Positions 1 through 7,239 of a DNA stretch of 64,000 bases are shown here, piece after piece (position 1 is the stretch's first letter; the number at the start of each line of letters is the position of its first letter). Position numbers and translations under genes: made by a program. This DNA is from Cellulosimicrobium terreum (lineage in GTDB: Bacteria; Actinomycetota; Actinomycetes; Actinomycetales; Cellulomonadaceae): positions 496,001 to 560,000 of the forward strand of contig JACYFD010000001.1 in the NCBI GenBank assembly GCA_014803435.1, read 5' to 3'. Under the pieces are notes generated by a model. That model was given only the letters and a program-made list of their open reading frames with translations. It did no database searches and had not been told where the DNA came from.

Positions 1-22
1 GCGACGCCGCGACCTGCGTCGC

Positions 23-763
23 GTGCGGGTCGCGGAGGTGGTGCTCGTCCTGCTCCAGCTCGTCGCCGTCGTCCTGCTCATGCTGCGGCTGCCCGCGCAG
101 CCCGCACCGGACGATCTCACCGCCGCGATCTACGGGGTGATGGTCTCGCTCGGGCTCCAGGTGATGGTGTCGGTCCGGCTCCTGTGGATCCTCGTCATGG
201 GCCCCGGGTCGCGGCGCGTGCGGCGGAAGGTCCCGGCCCGGGTCGGGTTCGTCACCGCGGCCTCGCCGGTCCTCACGCTGCTCGTCCTGGTGCCCTGGAT
301 CGTCTCGGGGATCTTCGACGGCGGCGAGGGCGCGTCGGCGTGGCTCCTGTTCCTCCTGCTCGTCCTGGCTGCCGGGTTCGGCCTGCTCGCGACGGCGGTC
401 GTGCTCGCCCCCGTCGAGATGGCGGTGCGCGGCGTCGTCGCGGTCGTCCGGGGTTCCGGCGACCGGGGGCGCCGGGCCGACGGCTGGGCTTTGCTCAGGG
501 GTGCCGCGTGGCTCGGGGCGCTCGGCCTGTTCGTCGTCGGGGTCGGGCTCGCCGTCGACCAGCCCGGACCGGGCCGGGGGTCCTGGGGCGTGGTCGTCCT
601 GGCGGTCGTCGGGCTGCCAGGGGACTACACGGTCCGGTACCCGGTTCTGCTCTGGGCCGGGCGGGCGGTCCTCCTCGCGCTCGTGGTCTCCGTCGTCGTG
701 CCGTGGGCGCGCAAGCGCGTCGCCCGTGCGCGTCCGGCGCGGGAGCAGGGGGACGAGGGATGA
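23..763 (+). CDS. Multi-pass membrane protein of unknown function (5' end may lie outside window)
   Basis: The frame gives about 246 residues with six or seven hydrophobic segments (roughly residues 3-25, 36-58, 75-95, 103-130, 160-178, 188-203, 212-230) and an Arg-rich C-terminus (WARKRVARARPAR), so an integral membrane protein with a cytoplasmic basic tail. GTG at 23 is the first start in view, but the frame stays open to the window edge (bases 2-22 have no stop), so the true start may be upstream. I recognise no family. It ends 4 bases before the stop of the convergent NAD-kinase-like gene. Confidence 0.6.
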   Translation: MRVAEVVLVLLQLVAVVLLMLRLPAQPAPDDLTAAIYGVMVSLGLQVMVSVRLLWILVMGPGSRRVRRKVPARVGFVTAASPVLTLLVLVPWIVSGIFDGGEGASAWLLFLLLVLAAGFGLLATAVVLAPVEMAVRGVVAVVRGSGDRGRRADGWALLRGAAWLGALGLFVVGVGLAVDQPGPGRGSWGVVVLAVVGLPGDYTVRYPVLLWAGRAVLLALVVSVVVPWARKRVARARPAREQGDEG

Positions 764-767
764 CCGC

Positions 768-1673
768 TCAGGGGCGGACGAGTCGTAGCGGGGCATCCGC
801 GGTGCGGACGGTGACGGTCTGGCCCCAGGATGCGACGAGCCGGTCGTCCTCGATCCCGTCGCCGAACACGACGAGGCGGTCCGACGCGACCGTCACCGCG
901 AGAGCGGCCCCCGGCTCGACGTAGCCCTCGGTGAGCGCCACCCCGGTGGTCGGCGAGGGCCAGGCCTCGCGCACGAACCAGCCGAGCCGCACGTCGGTCC
1001 GAGCGGGGGCCGGCCGGCCGCCGCGGTCGTGCGCGAGCGACGCCCACCAGCCGGTCGCCCCCGTCCCGGTGGAGACGAGCAGGCCCGACGAGGACTGCCG
1101 CTCCTCGCCCGCCGCGCACCGCAGGGCGTAGCGCGCGCTCTGGTGCGACGGGTGTCCGACGAACACCTCGTTGAGCGCGGTCAGGTGCTGGCCGTCGTCC
1201 AGGTCGGCGCGGACCATCGTCAGGTCCTCCAGCGACTCCTCCAGCGAGAGGGCTGCGGCCGGGTCACCCAGCCCGCGCAGGACCTGCGTGGCCGCGGCGA
1301 CGGGGTGCCGCACGAGCACGCCCGCGTTGACGCCCGGCTCGGGGTCGACCCCGAGCACCGGCTGCCCGTGCAGGTACTTCGCGACGTTCGCGACGAGACC
1401 GTCCTGGCCGACGACCACGACCACGTCCTCGGGGTCGACGAGGAACCGCGACAGGTCGGCGCGCTCGACGTCGGCCCGGGCCCAGTCGTCGGGAACGGCG
1501 GCCGCGACGGCGGCGCGGGCCTCGGCGAGCGTGTCGTGACGGGCCTGGACCTCGGCGAGCGTGCGGCCGCGGGACCGCAGGAAGAACTCGGCCTGCCCCC
1601 GGGTGCCGTGCCGGTCGAGGAGCTCGTCCAGCTCGGTCCGCCGGTGCACGACGACGGCGCGTCGGCGCAGCAC
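768..1673 (-). CDS. NAD(+) kinase-like protein
   Basis: A 301-residue protein with the layout of NAD kinases, which phosphorylate NAD to NADP in the cytoplasm. The usual GGDGT loop is present as VVGQDGLVANVAKY (about residues 88-101), so the Asp is kept but two flanking positions differ. Downstream are the conserved Asn-Glu (ALNEVFVGHP) and a SSGLLVSTGTGATGW stretch matching the family's DGxxVSTPTGSTAY. The GTG start at 1673 lies one base after the stop of the SPFH gene, so the two are translationally coupled and share the NrtR-type promoter at 2704-2743. The altered GGDGT loop leaves open whether it is an active NAD kinase or a related lipid/nucleotide kinase-fold protein. Confidence 0.75.
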   Translation of the reverse strand: MLRRRAVVVHRRTELDELLDRHGTRGQAEFFLRSRGRTLAEVQARHDTLAEARAAVAAAVPDDWARADVERADLSRFLVDPEDVVVVVGQDGLVANVAKYLHGQPVLGVDPEPGVNAGVLVRHPVAAATQVLRGLGDPAAALSLEESLEDLTMVRADLDDGQHLTALNEVFVGHPSHQSARYALRCAAGEERQSSSGLLVSTGTGATGWWASLAHDRGGRPAPARTDVRLGWFVREAWPSPTTGVALTEGYVEPGAALAVTVASDRLVVFGDGIEDDRLVASWGQTVTVRTADAPLRLVRP

Positions 1674-1674
1674 G

Positions 1675-2703
1675 TCAGGCTCCCTTCCCGGCGGGTGCGT
1701 CCGGGCTGAGCGCGCCGGTCACGAGGGCACCGAGGACGCCGGTCAGCAGGTCGGGCGTGACGGTGAGGTTCTGCACGTCGGGCAACGAGCGGGCGGCGTC
1801 GCGCAGCGCGAGCGCGACGAGCGTGCCCTGCCCCGCCTGCGCGTACACCTCCATCCGGGCCTGCTCCGCGGCGGCCTCCGCCGCCCCGACGGCCCGGACC
1901 TGCTCGGCCTTCGAGGCCGTCGCGAGGCCGGCCCGCTCGGCCGTCGCCCGGGCGTCGACGAGCGCCGCCGCGGCCTTCTCCTCCGACTCGCGCCGCGCGT
2001 TCGCGCCCTCCTGCGCGACGAGGCTCTCGCGGCGTGTGGCGAGCGCGATCTTGCTCGCGAGCTCGTTCTCCGAGATGGCGCGCTCGCGCTCGACGGCGAG
2101 GGCCCGACGCTCGGACGTCGCACGGTCGGCCTCGGCCTGGAGGTGCTCGCGGGCGGGGGTCTGCAGGGCCCGCTCGACGTCCTTCTCGGGCCGCACGGCG
2201 AGCACCTGGACGCCGATGACCGCGATGCCGGTGGCGGCGAGGCGCGGGTCCGCGGGGAGCGCCCGCGTGAGCAGGGCGCGGACGCGGGTGACGCCCGACG
2301 TCATCGCCTCGGCGAGCGTCATGGCGGCGACCGCGTCGGTGGCGTGGCTCTGGGCGAGCTGACCGACGATGGTCGTGACCTGCTCGCGACCGGCGGGGCT
2401 GGTCCGGCCCCGGGCGTCGAGCGCGAAGTCGAGCCTCTGCGAGACCGTCACGGGCTCGGTGAAGCGGTAGGTGACGCCTGCCTGGACGGTGACGTCCTGG
2501 TGGTCGGCGGTGATGGCGTGGAAGAAGACGGGCAGCTCCTGGTCGTCGACCGGGACCTCGCTGAGGACCGAGGTGGTGGCGCGGAACCAGAAGGACTGCC
2601 CGACGCCCTCGTGCGCGACGCGCCCGCGGCGCAGGTGCACCACGTGCCCGGTCGGTGTGCCGAGGAAGCGTCGTGCCCCGGGGTAGGTGCGGATGCTGGC
2701 CAT
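1675..2703 (-). CDS. SPFH/band 7 domain protein
   Basis: 342 residues. The N-terminal half (about 10-180) is an SPFH/band 7 domain. Residues about 185-285 are a long Ala/Glu/Arg-rich helix typical of flotillin- and stomatin-like scaffolds. There is no N-terminal membrane segment, so it would be cytoplasmic or peripheral. ATG at 2703 is preceded by GGACGGAGAAC at a normal spacing. First gene of a two-gene unit with the NAD-kinase-like gene and divergent from nrtR. The operator upstream suggests its expression follows NAD status. The function is inferred only from this linkage; the family itself covers many membrane-organising roles. Confidence 0.8.
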   Translation of the reverse strand: MASIRTYPGARRFLGTPTGHVVHLRRGRVAHEGVGQSFWFRATTSVLSEVPVDDQELPVFFHAITADHQDVTVQAGVTYRFTEPVTVSQRLDFALDARGRTSPAGREQVTTIVGQLAQSHATDAVAAMTLAEAMTSGVTRVRALLTRALPADPRLAATGIAVIGVQVLAVRPEKDVERALQTPAREHLQAEADRATSERRALAVERERAISENELASKIALATRRESLVAQEGANARRESEEKAAAALVDARATAERAGLATASKAEQVRAVGAAEAAAEQARMEVYAQAGQGTLVALALRDAARSLPDVQNLTVTPDLLTGVLGALVTGALSPDAPAGKGA

Positions 2704-2720
2704 GTCGTTCTCCGTCCGTT

Positions 2721-2743
2721 GTTATCGTCACTGTGACGATAAC
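2721..2743. promoter_or_regulatory. Perfect 23-bp palindromic operator (NrtR-type)
   Basis: GTTATCGTCAC, one central T, then GTGACGATAAC: two perfect 11-base arms. It sits 17 bases upstream of the SPFH start codon and 62 bases upstream of the divergent NrtR-family gene. A Nudix-type regulator next to a strong palindrome in front of an NAD-kinase-like operon makes this the obvious NrtR binding site. Confidence 0.8.
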
Positions 2744-2767
2744 GACGACGCTACGCCCGACGGCTAC

Positions 2768-2783
2768 TTATCGTCAACCTGAC
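2768..2783 (+). promoter_or_regulatory. Second, imperfect operator copy overlapping the nrtR promoter
   Basis: TTATCGTCA followed by ACCTGAC repeats the left arm of the palindrome at 2721-2743 with a degenerate right arm. It lies just before a TAGCCT -10 box (2794-2799), so binding here would cover the -35 region of nrtR and give autoregulation. Confidence 0.5.
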
Positions 2784-2805
2784 CCGAACGCGCTAGCCTG
2801 GACGC

Positions 2806-3648
2806 GTGACGAACCCATCGGTACCGCCCGACGCGGCGCTGCTCCCCGTGACCGTCGACGTCGTCGCCCTCACCGTGCGCGACAGGGCCCTGCACGTCCT
2901 CCTCGTCGAACGGGGCGTCGAGCCCTTCCGCGACGTGCTCGCGCTGCCGGGCGGGTTCGTGCTCCCCGGGGAGCGGCTCGCTGCCGCCGCGACGCGCGAG
3001 CTCGCGGAGGAGACGGGCGTGCGCGCGCCCGGACATCTGGAGCAGCTGCGGACCTACGGCCCGCTCGGGCGCGACCCGCGTGGGCCGGTGCTCTCGGTCG
3101 CCTACATCCTCCTCGCGCCGGACTTCGGCGTGGTACGGGCAGGGTCCGACGCCGGGGGAGCGGCCTGGCACGCGGTCGACGACCTCGCGGGGTCGGGCGT
3201 CGAGCACCCGGAGGCGGGCGCGCGGCTCGCGTTCGACCACGCCCGCATCCTCGCCGACGGCGTCGAGCGCGCCCGGGCCAAGCTCGAGTACTCGGCGCTC
3301 GCGACCGCGTTCTGCCCGCCGGAGTTCACGGTCGCCGACCTGCGCCGCGTGTACGAGGCCGTCTGGGGCGTAAGGCTGGATCCTCGCAACTTCTCCCGCA
3401 AGGCGACGAGCACCCCGGGCTTCCTCGCGGAGACCGGTCGCACGACGTCGGGCAGCACCGGCCGACCTGCCGCGCTCTACCGTCCCGCACGCCCACTGCC
3501 GAACCCCGGGTTGCCGCCCGATGGGCAGCCCGATCGGGCGCGAACCCGGGGTTCGGCGGGCGGCGTGGACGGCGCCGGCGATGCGGACGACGTGCCGGCG
3601 AGCGTCCCCGCCGTGCTCGACCCTCCGCTCATGCGGCCCCGCGGCTGA
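2806..3648 (+). CDS. nrtR: NrtR-family Nudix transcriptional regulator
   Basis: 280 residues. Residues 15-140 are a Nudix domain with an intact GX5EX7REUXEEXGU box (GGFVLPGE ... RELAEETGV, residues 49-72). Residues about 160-225 are the winged helix of NrtR regulators, with the characteristic LDPRNFSRK and STGRPAALYRP. The family represses NAD-metabolism genes and responds to ADP-ribose-type ligands; here the catalytic residues are kept, so hydrolase activity is possible. GTG at 2806 follows TAGCCT (2794-2799) by six bases, so the mRNA is probably leaderless. About 48 residues after the conserved end are non-conserved, Pro/Gly/Arg-rich, and contain a 60-base palindrome (3498-3557), as though the natural C-terminus was replaced by an insertion. 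Confidence 0.85.
   Translation: MTNPSVPPDAALLPVTVDVVALTVRDRALHVLLVERGVEPFRDVLALPGGFVLPGERLAAAATRELAEETGVRAPGHLEQLRTYGPLGRDPRGPVLSVAYILLAPDFGVVRAGSDAGGAAWHAVDDLAGSGVEHPEAGARLAFDHARILADGVERARAKLEYSALATAFCPPEFTVADLRRVYEAVWGVRLDPRNFSRKATSTPGFLAETGRTTSGSTGRPAALYRPARPLPNPGLPPDGQPDRARTRGSAGGVDGAGDADDVPASVPAVLDPPLMRPRG
3498..3557. repeat. 60-bp dispersed palindromic element, copy 1 (inside nrtR)
   Basis: Arms GCCGAACCCCGGGTT and AACCCGGGGTTCGGC flank a GC-rich centre; the pairing extends inward through CGCCCGAT-type arms with two mismatches. The same 60-base unit occurs in reverse orientation at 48322-48381, with about 80% identity and equal length. Here it encodes residues 231-251 of NrtR, just past the last conserved codons. 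Confidence 0.8.
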
Positions 3649-3709
3649 CCTGCCGTCCATGGGGAGGACTGCCCCTGGACAACCGGTCGGCCGCGAGTAG
3701 CCTCCCCGC

Positions 3710-5446
3710 ATGACGTACAACTCCTGGCGCTCGGAGCACGCGAACTTCCGGGCCCTGTCCGACGAGCTCGAGACGCAGGCCGCGCGGGCACGGTCCCGGG
3801 AGGCCTCGCTCGGCCGCCGGCTGGCGTCGCTCGAGGGCGACCTGTCGAGCCGCGTCGAGGTGCTGTCGCGGCTGCTCAACGCCGTGATCGAGCTCGGTGA
3901 GGTCCGCGACGAGCTCACGCTGTTCACGTCCGCCCGGCGGGCCCGGGACGCCGCGCGCGAGCTGACGCGCGCCGTCGTCGACGGCGTCGGCGACGTCTCG
4001 CACCTGCGGCGCTCGCCGGACCTCGTCGAGGTCCCCGGCTACTGGCTGGTCCCGGCCGCCCACGCCGTCGCCGACGCGCGCGACGGTCGCCTGGACCTCG
4101 AGGCCGCCCAGGAGGCCGTGCTGCGGGACCGGCAGCGCGCCGCGACCTACCTGGTCGCGGTGTGCACGCTCGTCGGCCACCCTGAGCTCGCCGAGCAGTG
4201 GGTCGAGGTCGCGCTGGAGGCGCCCGCCGTGCCGGGTGCAGGCTGGGGCGATGCGTCGGGCAGCCCGGCGCCCGAGGCAGCGACCGCGCGCAAGGGAGCG
4301 ACCGCGCGCAAGGGAGCGGCTGCGGACGAGGCGGTGAACGAGGTGCAGGTGACCGCCGCCGAGCGCGCGCTGTGGCGTGCCACCGCGGCCGGGCTGCTGC
4401 ACGGCTCGGGGTCCGCCGGTGTCCGCGCGGGCCTGCGGTCGCGCGTCACCCTGCTCGACGACGCGTCGCACAACCGGCTGCGCACCGCGCTGCTCGCGAC
4501 GGCCCCCGGCATCACGGGCGAGCCCGGGACGGACTGGGGGACGCCTGCTCCGGCGTCGTCGGCGTCGGACGACGCGGCCGTCCTGCGCGCCTGGCACGGC
4601 TGGGCCACCGTCGTCGCGGTGACGACGGAGTCCCGTGCCACGGAGCCCGGTGCCGCGGAACCTCCCGCCGAGGTGCCCGCTGTCGAGACGCCCACCACCG
4701 GTGACGGGACGGGCGACGCCCCCGGGGCGACGCCGCGCGACGCGCTGATGAGCGTCGTCGTCTCGCTCGTCGACGAGGGCGCGCCCGTCGAGCGCGACCT
4801 GCTCGAGCGTGCCGACGTGCTGAACCAGCGCGTCGGCCGCGAGCGCGAGCGCGGCGAGCACGAGTGGGACGCGCCGGTGGGCATGCTCGTCGACCTGCTC
4901 GTCGCGGACGCGCGTGGCGAGGACGAGCACGCTGCCGCCCTCGTCGCGCCCCTGCTCGCGGACGACCTGCGGGCAGCGGCGCACGAGCGAGCGGCCGGGC
5001 TCGCCGCGGCGCCCGCACCCACGCGGTCACTGCGGCTGGTCGGTCGCACGGTCACGGTGTCGCCCGTCGACGACGGCGCGCCGAGCGCGGCGGCAGCCCG
5101 CGACGCGCTCCTCGCGCGCCCGGTGGACTCCGTGCAGTGGGGCGTGGTCGGCGGTGCCGGGGCGGTCGCGGTCGCGCTGGCCGTCCTCGCGATCGCGACG
5201 AGCCCGGCGTGGTTCGTGGCCGCGGCGATCGCCGCCGGCGTCGCCGGGTGGTACTGGTACGCCGGGACGCGCCGGGCGGCGGAGCAGCAGGAGCTCGCCC
5301 GCCGCAACGCCGACCGGTTCGACCAGGACCTCGCGGCCGCACGGGCCGAGGTCGCGGCCGACGCGGAGCGTGCACGGGAGCAGCGCGAGACGGTCGCGCA
5401 GGTGATCTCCGACCTCGACGACGCCCTCGCGCCGCTGGCCGCGTGA
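3710..5446 (+). CDS. Unknown protein with N-terminal coiled coil and C-terminal membrane hairpin
   Basis: 578 residues, unrecognised. The N-terminus (about 5-95) is rich in Arg/Glu/Leu heptads. The middle is an alpha-helical, Ala-rich region. Residues about 477-520 form two adjacent hydrophobic segments (VAVALAVLAIATSPAWF, then AAAIAAGVAGWYWYAG), followed by a charged helix to the C-terminus. The likely topology is a large cytoplasmic body anchored by a membrane hairpin. ATG at 3710 follows a TAGCCT box (3698-3703) by six bases, suggesting a leaderless mRNA. A tandem 18-base repeat (4280-4315) encodes ATARKG twice in a low-complexity linker. Confidence 0.8.
   Translation: MTYNSWRSEHANFRALSDELETQAARARSREASLGRRLASLEGDLSSRVEVLSRLLNAVIELGEVRDELTLFTSARRARDAARELTRAVVDGVGDVSHLRRSPDLVEVPGYWLVPAAHAVADARDGRLDLEAAQEAVLRDRQRAATYLVAVCTLVGHPELAEQWVEVALEAPAVPGAGWGDASGSPAPEAATARKGATARKGAAADEAVNEVQVTAAERALWRATAAGLLHGSGSAGVRAGLRSRVTLLDDASHNRLRTALLATAPGITGEPGTDWGTPAPASSASDDAAVLRAWHGWATVVAVTTESRATEPGAAEPPAEVPAVETPTTGDGTGDAPGATPRDALMSVVVSLVDEGAPVERDLLERADVLNQRVGRERERGEHEWDAPVGMLVDLLVADARGEDEHAAALVAPLLADDLRAAAHERAAGLAAAPAPTRSLRLVGRTVTVSPVDDGAPSAAAARDALLARPVDSVQWGVVGGAGAVAVALAVLAIATSPAWFVAAAIAAGVAGWYWYAGTRRAAEQQELARRNADRFDQDLAAARAEVAADAERAREQRETVAQVISDLDDALAPLAA
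4280..4315 (+). repeat. Two tandem 18-bp repeats in a coding linker
   Basis: The unit GCGACCGCGCGCAAGGGA occurs twice in a row (4280-4297 and 4298-4315), adding six residues per copy without shifting frame; a partial third copy starts after it. Consistent with slippage in a non-critical linker. Confidence 0.85.
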
Positions 5447-5463
5447 CAGCCCCGCGCGGGCTG

Positions 5464-5504
5464 TTCGAACGACGTTTCGAACACCGGATGAACGGTCGAT
5501 GAAC
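5464..5504 (-). promoter_or_regulatory. PHO-box-like direct repeats upstream of pit
   Basis: On the minus strand GTTCATC (5504-5498), GTTCATC (5493-5487) and GTTCGAA (5482-5476) recur at exactly 11-base spacing, with a fourth GTTCGAA one base out of step (5470-5464). Eleven-base GTTCA-type repeats are the known actinobacterial PhoP-binding arrangement. The array ends 53 bases before the start of the phosphate transporter gene. Confidence 0.6.
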
Positions 5505-5557
5505 AGTGGCATAAGAGTCCACAGGATGGTCGCGGAGAGGGTCGCGCGGACCTCACC

Positions 5558-6829
5558 ATGGAGTACGTGACCGAGACGCTCCTGCTGGTGCTCGTCGTCG
5601 TGACCGCACTCGCCTTCGACTTCACGAACGGCTTCCACGACACGGGCAACGCGATGGCCACGTCCATCGCCACCAAGGCCCTCAAGCCCAAGACTGCCGT
5701 CGCACTGTCGGCCGTCCTCAACCTCGTCGGTGCCTTCCTGTCGCTCGCCGTCGCGGCGACGATCGCGAAGGGCCTCGTCGACGCGAACGTCATCACGCTC
5801 GAGGTGGTCCTCGCGGGCCTCGTCGGCGGGATCACGTGGAACCTGCTCACCTGGCTGTTCGGCATCCCGTCGAGCTCGTCGCACGCCCTCATCGGCGGCG
5901 TCGTCGGCTCGGTGCTGGCCGCCGTCGGCACGAGCGGTGTCCTGTGGTCCGGCGTGATCGCGAAGGTGCTGCTGCCCGCGCTGATCGCCCCGATCCTCGC
6001 GATCGGCGTCGCAGGCGTCGGGACCTGGGCGGTCGCCCGCCTCACGCGCGGGGTCCCCGAGGACACCTCGACCCGCGCGTTCCGCTGGGGTCAGGTCGGC
6101 TCCGCGTCGCTCGTCTCCCTCGCGCACGGCACCAACGACGCGCAGAAGTCGATGGGCATCATCCTGCTCGCCCTCATCGCCGCGGGCGCCGTCCCGGCCG
6201 ACTCGGGCGTGCCATTCTGGGTGATCCTGTCCTGCGCCACGTTCATGGCGCTCGGGACCTACCTGGGCGGCTGGCGCATCATCCGCACGCTCGGCAAGGG
6301 GCTCGTCGAGATCGACACCCGCCAGGGCATGGCCGCGGAGACGTCGTCCGCCGCGGTCATCCTCATGTCGGGCTTCTTCGGCTACTCGCTCTCGACGACG
6401 CACGTCGCCACCGGGTCCATCCTCGGCTCCGGCGTCGGCATGCCGGGCGCGAAGGTCCGCTGGGGCCTGGCGGGGCGCATGCTCGCAGCCTGGGGCCTCA
6501 CGCTCCCGGCCGCCGGGATCGTCGGCGCCGTCTGCTACGGCATCCAGCACGGGATCGGCGGGACGGCCGGCACGCTCGTCGTGTTCGCGATCCTCGTCGC
6601 CACGTCCGTCGCGATCTGGGTGGCCTCGCGCCGCAAGCCCGTCGACCACAACAACGTCAACGACGCCTGGGAGGAGGGCGCGGTGGACTCCGGCCTCGCC
6701 CCCGAGGTCGTCGAGGCCCGCGAGGCGCGGCTCATGCAGCGCCTCGACGCCGCCGACCCGTTCGCCGAGCCGTCCCCCACCCCGGCAGGTCCGGCGTCGC
6801 TCCCCGCGCGCGAGCGCACGAGCATCTGA
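5558..6829 (+). CDS. pit: Pit-family low-affinity inorganic phosphate transporter
   Basis: 423 residues with about ten membrane segments and the two signature repeats of the Pit/PiT family: DFTNGFHDTGNAMATSIAT near the N-terminus and SLAHGTNDAQKSMGIILL in the second half. It carries metal-phosphate into the cell in symport with protons. The hydrophilic C-terminus (from about residue 365) is cytoplasmic. ATG at 5558 has only a weak ribosome-binding site (GAGAGGG 13 or more bases upstream). The repeat array at 5464-5504 points to phosphate-dependent control, which is less usual for Pit than for Pst systems. A small two-helix membrane protein follows 26 bases downstream and is probably co-transcribed. 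Confidence 0.93.
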   Translation: MEYVTETLLLVLVVVTALAFDFTNGFHDTGNAMATSIATKALKPKTAVALSAVLNLVGAFLSLAVAATIAKGLVDANVITLEVVLAGLVGGITWNLLTWLFGIPSSSSHALIGGVVGSVLAAVGTSGVLWSGVIAKVLLPALIAPILAIGVAGVGTWAVARLTRGVPEDTSTRAFRWGQVGSASLVSLAHGTNDAQKSMGIILLALIAAGAVPADSGVPFWVILSCATFMALGTYLGGWRIIRTLGKGLVEIDTRQGMAAETSSAAVILMSGFFGYSLSTTHVATGSILGSGVGMPGAKVRWGLAGRMLAAWGLTLPAAGIVGAVCYGIQHGIGGTAGTLVVFAILVATSVAIWVASRRKPVDHNNVNDAWEEGAVDSGLAPEVVEAREARLMQRLDAADPFAEPSPTPAGPASLPARERTSI

Positions 6830-6855
6830 CGCCGCGGACCGAAGGAGACAGAGCC

Positions 6856-7134
6856 ATGCCCATCGAGATCGACTCCCTGCTCAAGGTCGCCGTCGCCGGC
6901 CTCGTCCTCGGCGCCGGCCTGCCCGCGCTGTTCGCGCTCGGCGTGCGGCTCGCGGCCGGACGCGCCGTCCCCGCGGCTGTGGGCGCCGACGACGCCCGCC
7001 TGACCACCGACGGCGGTGCCGTCCAGGTGACGCCCGCGTCGCGCGCCCGCCAGGTCGGCGCGGCCGTGTGCTTCACCGTCGTCGTCCTGGCGATCGTCGC
7101 CGGCATCGCGTTCGTCGCGAGCGGCGGCCACTAG
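6856..7134 (+). CDS. Small two-helix membrane protein downstream of pit
   Basis: 92 residues: a hydrophobic helix at about 8-30 (LLKVAVAGLVLGAGLPALFA), a short polar loop, and a second helix at about 67-88 (VCFTVVVLAIVAGIAFVASG). ATG at 6856 is preceded by GAAGGAGACAGAGCC, a good Shine-Dalgarno. It follows pit in the same direction and may be an accessory subunit; no catalytic motif is visible. Confidence 0.8.
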   Translation: MPIEIDSLLKVAVAGLVLGAGLPALFALGVRLAAGRAVPAAVGADDARLTTDGGAVQVTPASRARQVGAAVCFTVVVLAIVAGIAFVASGGH

Positions 7135-7152
7135 CCGAGCGCCCACCTCCGT

Positions 7153-7210
7153 CGAGAAGTGAGAATCCGCCCCTGATCCGAGCAGATCAGGGGCGGGTTC
7201 TCACTTCTCG
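7153..7210. terminator. Long inverted repeat (26-bp arms), terminator or palindromic element
   Basis: CGAGAAGTGAGAATCCGCC... pairs with ...GGCGGGTTCTCACTTCTCG over 26 bases with one mismatch and a six-base loop (7179-7184). It lies between the end of the pit operon and the convergent LacI gene, where a bidirectional terminator is expected. The arms are unusually long and there is no U-tract, so it may be a dispersed palindromic repeat. Confidence 0.65.
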
Positions 7211-7239
7211 GGGGGTGCGGGTCGCGCCCAGAGGTGCGG

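Noticed and set aside
2806-3648. Frameshift at the 3' end of nrtR
   Set aside because: The extra C-terminal residues come from the in-frame 60-bp palindrome and following GC-rich codons; no shift is needed to explain them.
7153-7210. tRNA or small structured RNA
   Set aside because: A single long stem only; no cloverleaf, no TTCNANN arm and no CCA-like end.
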